Shown here piece by piece: positions 1-4,429 of a DNA stretch of 5,783 bases. Position numbers and translations under genes: made by a program. How positions within the stretch are numbered: the stretch's first letter is position 1; each line of letters opens with the position of its first letter. The stretch is taken from NCBI GenBank assembly GCA_024275855.1, contig JAJRYL010000096.1, positions 1 to 5,783 of the forward strand, written 5' to 3'. The notes below the pieces were generated by a model. The model was given only the letters and a program-made list of their open reading frames with translations. It was not told where the DNA came from and ran no database searches. This DNA is from Deltaproteobacteria bacterium (GTDB lineage Bacteria > Desulfobacterota > GWC2-55-46 > JADFVP01).

Positions 1-385
1 CCCTCTCTTTTGCCACCTCTTTTTTAATCGCCGCCTCAACGAGTTTTAAAGGCTCTTCGTCGTAGTTCCAGTGTTTGTGCATAGAGGCAAGCGCGTTCGC
101 TATGTCGAGCAGTTCCATACGTTCGTCGAACTCTCTTAACCCGGCCTCATCTATAAGGGCGGTTACTACGCTCTTAACATACCGGCTGTTGCTGCGCAGC
201 GTATTGGTAAGGTACTGGGTTTTGCCTGTCTTGTAACCTTGCACGAACTCTTGCAGAAAGAGGTTGTGCGGTGTGTCGGGCAGTTCCAGCGCTTTTGCCG
301 GCGTAATAATCGCCAGAAGAAGCACGGATATAAATGCCGATAAAAGCAGGTATTTCTGTCTGTTTTTCTGTTTATTCTTTTTCAT
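1..385 (-). CDS. Exported protein of unknown function, N-terminal part (C-terminus beyond left edge)
   Basis: An uninterrupted frame reads leftward from an ATG at 385-383 through 128 codons to the window edge without a stop. The N-terminus is a textbook Sec signal peptide: a basic stretch (MKKNKQKNRQK, residues 1-11), a hydrophobic core (about 12-28, YLLLSAFISVLLLAII) and a likely signal peptidase I site after Ala-Lys-Ala at about residue 32. The visible mature part (33-128) is mostly helical in character, with charged and Leu/Ala-rich segments such as EFDERMELLDIANALASMHK, and has no cysteine or catalytic motif that I recognise. Upstream on its own strand a GGAG (rc of 390-393 region) lies a few bases before the ATG. 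It is divergent from the HtrA-like protease gene, sharing a 147-bp intergenic region, so the two may be co-regulated. The sequence supports export to the periplasm; function is unknown, and a helical-repeat protein is only a guess. Confidence 0.82.
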   Translation of the reverse strand, partial: MKKNKQKNRQKYLLLSAFISVLLLAIITPAKALELPDTPHNLFLQEFVQGYKTGKTQYLTNTLRSNSRYVKSVVTALIDEAGLREFDERMELLDIANALASMHKHWNYDEEPLKLVEAAIKKEVAKER

Positions 386-440
386 AATCTCCGCATTGTT
401 GCTTAATCGTTGTTAAAGTAAGATTAAAAGAGCGTACCTC

Positions 441-456
441 GAAGAGCCGGCTCTTC
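441..456. repeat. Perfect 16-bp palindrome in divergent intergenic region (candidate operator)
   Basis: GAAGAGCCGGCTCTTC is identical to its reverse complement. It lies 56 bp upstream of the leftward start codon and about 30 bp upstream of the candidate -10 of the rightward protease gene. The half-site core AGAGC/GCTCT recurs nearby: at 429-433, and as a second inverted repeat TTGCTCT (458-464) / AGAGCAA (474-480). No T-tract follows, so it is not a terminator. It is placed like an operator for a dimeric regulator, but no regulator is identified. Confidence 0.5.
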
Positions 457-463
457 ATTGCTC

Positions 464-492
464 TTGTTTTGGCAGAGCAAATACAGTATAAA
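464..492 (+). promoter_or_regulatory. Candidate sigma-70 promoter of the HtrA-like protease gene
   Basis: TTGTTT (464-469) and TATAAA (487-492) are separated by exactly 17 bp, a plausible -35/-10 pair with a strong -10 and a mediocre -35. The predicted start would be near 499, giving a leader of about 34 nt. The -35 sits in the interval between the inverted half-sites TTGCTCT and AGAGCAA, so a protein bound there would be expected to block or affect polymerase. The call is by consensus only. Confidence 0.4.
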
Positions 493-532
493 ACATTCAT
501 TGGATTTTTTCTCTTAATAAAAAGGGTTTTTT

Positions 533-1651
533 ATGTCTCAATCTGAAAAAACTCAGTTAAAGCATCCCCGTACGCTTCTGTGCGCGCTGCTGCTTGCTCT
601 GCTCTTCTTCTCATTACCGCCTGACGCGACCGGCAACGACGAGGCCGAGAATATAAAGGTGTACGAGCAGAGTTCGCGCTCGGTCGTCAATATAATTAAC
701 AGCACCGTGCGCTACGACTCTTTCTACCGTGCCATACCAATGGAGGATTACGGCGCCGGGGTCGTTATAGACCGAACCGGACGGATACTTACAAGCCTTC
801 ACTTGATAGACGGGGCGTTGAAGATAGAGGTCGAGCTTTTCGACGGCACAAAGTTTGCGGCCTCTATAATCGGTATAGACCGAGACGCCGATATAGCCCT
901 GCTTAGGATCAACGCGCCGAAAGAGAGGTTGTACCCTGTTCGTTTTTCAAAAGCCGCAGAGCTTAAGGTCGGGGCCAGGGTTCTGGCCATAGGCAACCCT
1001 TTCGGGCTCGACAAGAGCCTTACCGTTGGCATAGTCAGCTCTGCGAGCAGGCGGATGAGGGCTGCAAGCGGTTTTGTTATGGAGGGGCTTATACAGACCG
1101 ATGCCGCCACGAATCCGGGCAGTTCCGGCGGGCCTCTTTTAAACTCTAAAGGAGAGATGGTGGGGCTAAATTCCGCTATCTTCAGTCCTGTGCAAGGCTC
1201 TGTAGGCATAGGGCTCGCCATACCCGTCTCTATAATAGAAAATAGTCTGGCCAGGCTTGAAAGCCTCGCGAAAAAAACCGGTTACGTGCCCCGTGTATGG
1301 ATAGGGTTTACCGGTCAGGATATGGATAAAAAACTTTCCGCGCGCCTTAAGTACAAGAAGCCGGGTATCTTAGTGGCCGCTGTCTTTGAGGGCGGCCCGG
1401 CGTATAAGGCCGGAGTTAAGGGTTCAACCGGGGTTGTAAACCTGCCGTTAGAAAAGGGCCGGCAACTGCGCATAGCCTCCGGCGGAGATTATATACTCGA
1501 TATTGACGGTGAAAGGGTAGAAAAGATGCGTACTTTAAACGCCCATGTTGCCGGTAAGCGCCCCGGTGAGGTTGTTACGCTTGGCCTGTTAAGGGGAAAG
1601 CGCAGGGTTGAGTTGAGAGTAACCCTGCTGCCGAGACCCCGCCTGCGGTAA
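533..1651 (+). CDS. Periplasmic HtrA/DegP-like trypsin-fold serine protease with PDZ domain
   Basis: This 372-residue protein is an S1C-family (HtrA/Deg) protease. Residues 11-33 form a signal peptide or N-terminal anchor (hydrophobic core TLLCALLLALLFF); there is no valid lipobox, so periplasmic or membrane-tethered location is inferred. The protease domain (about 44-245) carries the complete triad: His90 in ILTSLHLIDGA, Asp120 in DRDADIALLRI, and Ser198 in TDAATNPGSSGGPLLN. The oxyanion-loop motif is GSSGG where most relatives have GNSGG. One PDZ domain follows (about 254-366: IGFTGQDM at its start, then GDYILDIDGERV and the GEVVTLGLLRG strands), with an insert of about 20 residues around 297-317 after AGVKG, as seen in single-PDZ HhoA-like relatives. 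Single-PDZ HtrA proteins usually degrade or cleave misfolded envelope proteins, often after PDZ recognition of C-termini. The ATG at 533 is preceded by AAAGGG six bases away, a weak ribosome site. It is not obviously in an operon: the next gene is 435 bp away. Confidence 0.93.
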   Translation: MSQSEKTQLKHPRTLLCALLLALLFFSLPPDATGNDEAENIKVYEQSSRSVVNIINSTVRYDSFYRAIPMEDYGAGVVIDRTGRILTSLHLIDGALKIEVELFDGTKFAASIIGIDRDADIALLRINAPKERLYPVRFSKAAELKVGARVLAIGNPFGLDKSLTVGIVSSASRRMRAASGFVMEGLIQTDAATNPGSSGGPLLNSKGEMVGLNSAIFSPVQGSVGIGLAIPVSIIENSLARLESLAKKTGYVPRVWIGFTGQDMDKKLSARLKYKKPGILVAAVFEGGPAYKAGVKGSTGVVNLPLEKGRQLRIASGGDYILDIDGERVEKMRTLNAHVAGKRPGEVVTLGLLRGKRRVELRVTLLPRPRLR

Positions 1652-1831
1652 GCACCTGCGGTGGGCGATATCCGGTACTAATATGGTTAACGGCGTATAT
1701 GCTCTAAACGGCGTATATGTTGGATAATTATATTTCTCGTGTGGAACGCACTTGCGGAAAGAGAACCAAACAGGTTTTATGTGCCGGATATACGTTGCCG
1801 CGCGGCGCGACGACCCTGCGGAGGGCGATAT
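1642..1831. repeat. Short direct repeats: CCTGCGG family and AACGGCGTATATG pair
   Basis: CCTGCGGT occurs at 1642-1649, overlapping the protease stop codon, and again at 1655-1662. A longer 17-mer beginning there, CCTGCGGTGGGCGATAT (1655-1671), recurs with one mismatch (GAGGG for GTGGG) at 1815-1831, so the two copies flank a roughly 145-bp stretch. Inside it, AACGGCGTATATG appears twice at 1689-1701 and 1707-1719 with an 18-bp period. No coding frame with family resemblance is visible in the interval. Confidence 0.6.
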
Positions 1832-1840
1832 TAGTTTTAG

Positions 1841-1988
1841 GGTGGGCTGTGCCACCGTCTGTTTGTTATCGCGGGGAGCCGAAGGCGACACGGCAATCTT
1901 ATAGTATACGGTTGTTGGCACGAAGGACAGATTGCTTCGCTCCGCTCGCAATGACAAAAAAAATGGAGACCCTGAATCGAGTTCAGGG
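1841..1988. repeat. Composite of REP-like dispersed palindromic repeats
   Basis: Three inverted repeats follow one another. First, GGTGG (1841-1845) / CCACC (1852-1856). Second, an imperfect inverted repeat of about 30 bases, arms 1866-1899 (ATCGCGGGGAGCC... CGGCAATCTT) and 1929-1956 (AGATTGCTTCGC... GCAATGACA), with a loop of about 29 nt. Third, CCCTGAA (1970-1976) / TTCAGGG (1982-1988). When translated these give CHCERSEAI, GWAVP and ETLNRVQGD, peptide signatures I know from many spurious ORFs that come from dispersed non-coding repeats in bacterial genomes. I therefore treat the 1717-1998 plus and 1589-2055 minus reading frames as artefacts. Copy number cannot be judged from one window. 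Confidence 0.65.
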
Positions 1989-2076
1989 CGACAGATGAGC
2001 GACCCTGTACTCGAATTGGTATTTCGTCTAAATAAGAACAGAAGGCTTTGCCCAACCTATTTTAGAGTACAAGAAC

Positions 2077-2080
2077 AGGA
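2077..2080 (+). promoter_or_regulatory. Ribosome binding site of the FRG-domain gene
   Basis: AGGA lies six bases before the ATG at 2087, in the context CAGGAAACTGGATG. It supports this ATG over the later in-frame Met at residue 12. No convincing -35/-10 pair was found in the repeat-filled region upstream. Confidence 0.6.
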
Positions 2081-2086
2081 AACTGG

Positions 2087-2926
2087 ATGAAAAAGACCGA
2101 AGATATAGAAATAGAAAGCATGAGTGATTTCGAGATTGAACTTAAAAAGCTCGAAGAGAAACGCGCTCAACTTAAAAGAGAGGGTACCGGCAATGTCTCC
2201 AACTTTCTGTTCCGGGGACAGTCTGAGCAGGAATCGAAGCTCGAAACCACGCTCGACAGGTACGCCGATAAGGGCGGCATGAGCATGTCGGAATACTACG
2301 GTAGAATATTGCACTACAAACCGCAGATAGAGACCCTTACGGGCGAGAAGTGGGACATTCCCTCGCTTGAAGAGTATACTGCCTGGCTTGAAACGCTTGA
2401 CGTGCGTAAAATTCAAAAACCTCAGGCATACGACTACATGGCCTATCTCAGGCACCACGGGTTTCCGTCACCGCTGCTCGACTGGACAAACTCCCCGTAT
2501 ATAGCGGCTTTTTTCGCTTTTGACGAATTAGCGGAAAGCGAGGCCGCTGGCAGCGAGGACACTGGTCACGTGGCGATATACGCCTATCTTGAGTTTACGG
2601 GCCGTGGTAAATCCACACTTAATCCGTCTCCGTGGATAGCTACTTTCGGGCCCAACGTAAAGACCCACCGTCGCCACTTTTTACAGCAGAGCAGGTATAC
2701 GGTTTGTGTGAGGATTAAAGAGAAAGAGGCCCTGTACGCGAGCCACGAAGACGCTATTATCAGCGGCGAAGAGAGGCAGGACCGGATATGGAAGTTTATT
2801 ATCCCTAAAAAAGAGCGCCTGTTATGGCTGAAAAAACTGTACTCGATGAATATAAGCGCCTATTCGTTGTTCGGCTCCGAGGAGAGCCTGATGAGAACGA
2901 TTGCGCTTCGCGCGTTTAAATTATAG
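2087..2926 (+). CDS. FRG-domain-containing protein
   Basis: The 279-residue protein matches the FRG domain family, named after its Phe/Tyr-Arg-Gly motif. In order: a charged, probably helical N-terminus (1-35), the signature NFLFRGQSEQE with Phe42-Arg43-Gly44, the most conserved block AYLRHHGFPSPLLDWTNSP (119-137; His123, His124, Gly125, Leu131, Asp132, Trp133) followed by YIAAFFAFDE, then HFLQQSRYTV (197-206, matching the usual Gln-Gln stretch), and a C-terminal AYSLFGSEESL (258-268) corresponding to the family's typical LFP-x-L-x-GL ending. It is therefore full length. No signal peptide or membrane segment is seen, so it is probably cytoplasmic. The molecular activity of most FRG proteins is not established; they are often found in variable or mobile gene neighbourhoods. 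Here it stands alone between dispersed repeats and a terminator, with no evident toxin, antitoxin or defence partner. The family call is firm; function is unknown. Confidence 0.9.
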   Translation: MKKTEDIEIESMSDFEIELKKLEEKRAQLKREGTGNVSNFLFRGQSEQESKLETTLDRYADKGGMSMSEYYGRILHYKPQIETLTGEKWDIPSLEEYTAWLETLDVRKIQKPQAYDYMAYLRHHGFPSPLLDWTNSPYIAAFFAFDELAESEAAGSEDTGHVAIYAYLEFTGRGKSTLNPSPWIATFGPNVKTHRRHFLQQSRYTVCVRIKEKEALYASHEDAIISGEERQDRIWKFIIPKKERLLWLKKLYSMNISAYSLFGSEESLMRTIALRAFKL

Positions 2927-2997
2927 CGCAGGTGCGCCGTTAAGCACAGTAGTATCTGAAATTTGTCCTCCGATAGTTTAGTGTGCAAATTGAATAC

Positions 2998-3046
2998 AAA
3001 AAAAGAGCCTGCCGGTCGTTAAGACGGGCAGGCTCTTAAATTTTTT
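2998..3046. terminator. Bidirectional intrinsic terminator between convergent genes
   Basis: The arms AAGAGCCTGCC (3003-3013) and GGCAGGCTCTT (3027-3037) pair perfectly over 11 bp, followed inward by a G/G mismatch and GTC/GAC, closing a GTTAA loop. On the plus strand T6 follows at 3041-3046; on the minus strand the A7 at 2998-3004 gives a U-tract. It can terminate both the FRG gene, which ends 77 bp before the left arm, and the PEP-CTERM gene, which ends 22 bp beyond the right arm. Confidence 0.93.
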
Positions 3047-3058
3047 AGGGTGCTTCGT

Positions 3059-3724
3059 TTACCTCTTGAACCTTCTTCTTATAAAGCCGAGCCCTGCGAG
3101 GCCGGTGCCGAGAAGGAGCAGCGTTGTTGGTTCGGGAACCTTTGCAAAGGTGATCTTTTCAATGTAAAGTTCGTCTACATCCGAGCCGCCTGTACTGACT
3201 ACAAAACCAAAGTCTGTTCCTTTAAGCGGTGCGTTGAAAACATGGGTCAGTCCGTAACTCGAATCAAAAGCACCGTCTATGTAAAGATCGAAATCATTAT
3301 TGAGGTAATTAAAGGTGGTGAAGTGGAGACCGTTTCTAAAGAGAATCTCCGTTATGGTCACCTCCTGGCTGAACGACAGGTTGAGCCTCTCGCCGGCTGT
3401 CAGGTTGTCGTCGCTTGAAGGGGAGCAGTTGCTGCCAGCCCCGCCGACAAGTTTTTTGCATACGCCGAGCCCGCCGAGCCCGCCTCCGCCGTTCCATGTA
3501 CTGTCGAGGTAGGCGTTGTAAGCTACCGTTGCGTCTAAATTCGTTCCTGTCGCGCTTACCGTTATGCCGTCAACCGTCTTTGAGTAGTTGGTATATCCGC
3601 CCTCTCCGGGAGCCGTATTGGCCAGAGCGGCGTAGTTGATGACGGCGGCCCATGCAGAGTGAGCCGATAAGGTAAAAGGCATGGCAATTAAAAGAACCAG
3701 AAGTAACTTATGCACTGTTTTCAT
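3059..3724 (-). CDS. PEP-CTERM sorting domain-containing exported protein
   Basis: From the ATG at 3724 this is a 221-residue protein. Residues 1-27 are a signal peptide (MKTVHK, then a hydrophobic LLLVLLIAMPF core, cleavage near AWA-A). The mature part is a Gly/Ser/Asn/Asp-rich, beta-type domain with two cysteines (Cys89, Cys100) around a GLGVC...SSDDNLTAGERLNLSF stretch (86-118) that recurs in many PEP-CTERM proteins. The C-terminus is a complete sorting signal: VPEPTT (196-201), a hydrophobic helix LLLLGTGLAGLGFI (202-215), and the basic tail RRRFKR (216-221). In this family the signal is processed by exosortase (EpsH/XrtA-type) and the protein is delivered to the cell surface, usually with exopolysaccharide production; the specific role here is unknown. 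A GTG at 3736 would add four residues, but AAGG abuts it with no spacing, whereas GGTGG lies eight bases before the ATG, so I prefer the ATG. The gene has its own sigma-54 promoter and a downstream terminator, so it is monocistronic. Confidence 0.93.
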   Translation of the reverse strand: MKTVHKLLLVLLIAMPFTLSAHSAWAAVINYAALANTAPGEGGYTNYSKTVDGITVSATGTNLDATVAYNAYLDSTWNGGGGLGGLGVCKKLVGGAGSNCSPSSDDNLTAGERLNLSFSQEVTITEILFRNGLHFTTFNYLNNDFDLYIDGAFDSSYGLTHVFNAPLKGTDFGFVVSTGGSDVDELYIEKITFAKVPEPTTLLLLGTGLAGLGFIRRRFKR

Positions 3725-3795
3725 AATCGGTTCCACCCTTCTTTATATTGTCCGTTCTAAGAATAACTTTTCATGTTGCGCTATTACAGATATTA

Positions 3796-3812
3796 TGCAA
3801 TTATTGAGCCAA
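3796..3812 (-). promoter_or_regulatory. Sigma-54 (RpoN) -24/-12 promoter of the PEP-CTERM gene
   Basis: On the minus strand the sequence reads TTGGCTCAATAATTGCA. Compared with the sigma-54 consensus TTGGCACG-N4-TTGCA, the invariant GG and GC dinucleotides are present and exactly 12 bases apart, and the -12 half TTGCA is a perfect match. The predicted start is near 3785, leaving a leader of about 61 nt. PEP-CTERM genes in several lineages are known to be controlled by the PrsK/PrsR two-component pair, a sigma-54-dependent system, so promoter type and gene agree. Confidence 0.8.
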
Positions 3813-3883
3813 AAGGCATTATAGTCTTAACCTCTTGAGTTTGCTGCTTATTTTCATCACCACACTGTTCTGCTTTTATAAAT

Positions 3884-3908
3884 AAAGTGTAAAGTCTTTT
3901 TACACTTT
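3884..3908. promoter_or_regulatory. Perfect 10-bp-arm palindrome upstream of the sigma-54 promoter (candidate enhancer site)
   Basis: AAAGTGTAAA (3884-3893) and TTTACACTTT (3899-3908) are perfect inverted repeats separated by GTCTT; one more T/A pair extends the arms. The centre is about 99 bp upstream of the -12 element, the normal distance for a bacterial enhancer-binding protein site. It is AT-rich and is not followed by a T-tract in either direction, so a terminator is less likely. A PrsR-type regulator is the obvious candidate, by inference. Confidence 0.55.
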
Positions 3909-3912
3909 AATA

Positions 3913-4138
3913 AAGACAGGAGAGGGTGAGGCAAAAAATGCTGTAAAATCAGCAGGTTGCGGGTTTTAGAAAAGTGTCGGGTTTTTATACGTTTTTTTGT
4001 CAATTTTACAGTTTTTTATACTCTACTCAAGGTCTTGCCGCAGGTTAGTATACTGTTTCTACCTTTACCCGGTACTTTAATGCCGGGCTTCCGCCCGTAG
4101 AGGTTCACGTGGAACCGGCGCTTTTCGACACTTAAAAC
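3913..4138. other. Non-coding AT-rich intergenic stretch with small hairpins
   Basis: No credible gene is seen. The region holds homopolymeric T runs (3973-4020 area) and small inverted repeats: TGCTG (3939-3943) / CAGCA (3950-3954); CCCGG (4068-4072) / CCGGG (4083-4087), which competes with CGGGC (4084-4088) / GCCCG (4093-4097); and GGTTC (4102-4106) / GAACC (4112-4116). The minus-strand frame at 4016-4222 has no family resemblance and overlaps the riboswitch. A small RNA in 4060-4120 is possible but unsupported by a promoter or terminator. Confidence 0.4.
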
Positions 4139-4168
4139 TTGACATGCGGCCTTTTTTAGCTTTAACTG

Positions 4169-4174
4169 TATAAT
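4169..4174 (+). promoter_or_regulatory. -10 element (TATAAT) driving the riboswitch leader
   Basis: A perfect TATAAT ends seven bases before 4181, where the first helix of the riboswitch aptamer begins, so the expected transcription start coincides with the 5' end of the aptamer. TTGACA is present at 4139-4144 but the spacer would be 24 bp, too long for a standard sigma-70 promoter, and no good hexamer is found at 16-18 bp. The -10 is well supported by position; the -35 is unresolved. Confidence 0.6.
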
Positions 4175-4180
4175 AGATAA

Positions 4181-4264
4181 AACCTTTCGTGACTGACGGT
4201 ACTTTTCGGTGGATATAACCACCAGGGAGCGGAAGTTATATTGGAGTTGCCGACCGTCTGGGCA
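4181..4264 (+). promoter_or_regulatory. ZTP (pfl motif) riboswitch aptamer
   Basis: The conserved blocks of the ZTP/pfl RNA occur in order: CGTGACTG (4188-4195), a GGTGG/CCACC hairpin (4208-4212 with 4219-4223), GGGAGCG (4225-4231), and CCGTCTGGGCA (4254-4264). Pairing agrees with the known fold. P1 is AAC-(bulged C)-UUUC (4181-4187 and 4188) with GGAAGUU (4231-4237). P3 is UGCC (4248-4251) with GGCA (4261-4264). The pseudoknot is GACGG (4195-4199) with CCGUC (4254-4258); the usual sequence is GGCG/CGCC, so both sides have changed together and pairing is kept. ZTP riboswitches bind ZMP or ZTP (AICAR phosphates), which build up when 10-formyl-tetrahydrofolate is scarce, and usually turn on purine and one-carbon genes. 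Here the next gene on the strand is rnfC, an unusual target. Confidence 0.88.
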
Positions 4265-4316
4265 TTTGCGTGGCTTTATACAGTAAAGCTCGCGTATCTG
4301 TTCGTACGGTTTTTTT
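4253..4316 (+). terminator. Riboswitch-controlled intrinsic terminator (expression platform)
   Basis: ACCGTCTGGGCA (4253-4264), the 3' domain of the ZTP aptamer, can pair with TGTTCGTACGGT (4299-4310) over 12 positions with one mismatch and three G-U pairs, enclosing a second hairpin GCG-TG-GCTTTA / TAAAGC-T-CGC (4268-4292). A run of seven T (4310-4316) follows directly. The stem uses the same bases as P3 and the pseudoknot, so ligand-bound aptamer and terminator are mutually exclusive. This predicts read-through when ZMP/ZTP is bound, an ON switch. Confidence 0.75.
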
Positions 4317-4359
4317 GTGCCGGGTCCGGATTATGGGGTATGTCGCCGGAGTTGAGTGT

Positions 4360-4384
4360 CCGGTAGAAAAACCTTGCTTACCGG
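4360..4384 (+). repeat. Inverted repeat in the rnfC leader
   Basis: CCGGTA (4360-4365) and TACCGG (4379-4384) are perfect inverted arms around a 13-nt spacer in the 113-nt stretch between the riboswitch terminator and the rnfC ATG. No T-tract follows, so it is not an intrinsic terminator. It may be an RNA stability or processing stem, or chance. Confidence 0.35.
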
Positions 4385-4429
4385 CCTCTTTAAGTGGTAC
4401 AAATATCCGTTCGAAACCAAAAAAAAATT

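Noticed and set aside
1915..1935. TTGGCACG followed by TTGC on the plus strand, resembling a sigma-54 promoter upstream of the FRG gene
   Set aside because: The GG and GC are 17 bases apart instead of the required 12, and the sequence lies inside the dispersed repeat.
1717..2055. Open frames on both strands (93 aa plus, 72 and 122 aa minus) as small genes
   Set aside because: Their translations carry known spurious signatures of dispersed non-coding repeats, and they overlap the inverted repeats without a ribosome site or family match.
3050..3639. Plus-strand frames of 65-122 aa opposite the PEP-CTERM gene
   Set aside because: The minus strand has a complete signal peptide and PEP-CTERM tail; the plus frames are Arg/Pro-rich shadows.
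3725..3736. GTG at 3736 as the PEP-CTERM start (225 aa)
   Set aside because: The purine-rich ribosome site abuts it with no spacing and better serves the ATG at 3724, which also gives a cleaner signal peptide.
4139..4174. TTGACA ... TATAAT as a standard sigma-70 promoter
   Set aside because: The spacer is 24 bp. Only the TATAAT is retained, because its position fits the aptamer's 5' end.
4016..4222. Minus-strand 68-aa frame
   Set aside because: It overlaps the riboswitch aptamer and promoter, is basic and of low complexity, and matches no family known to me.
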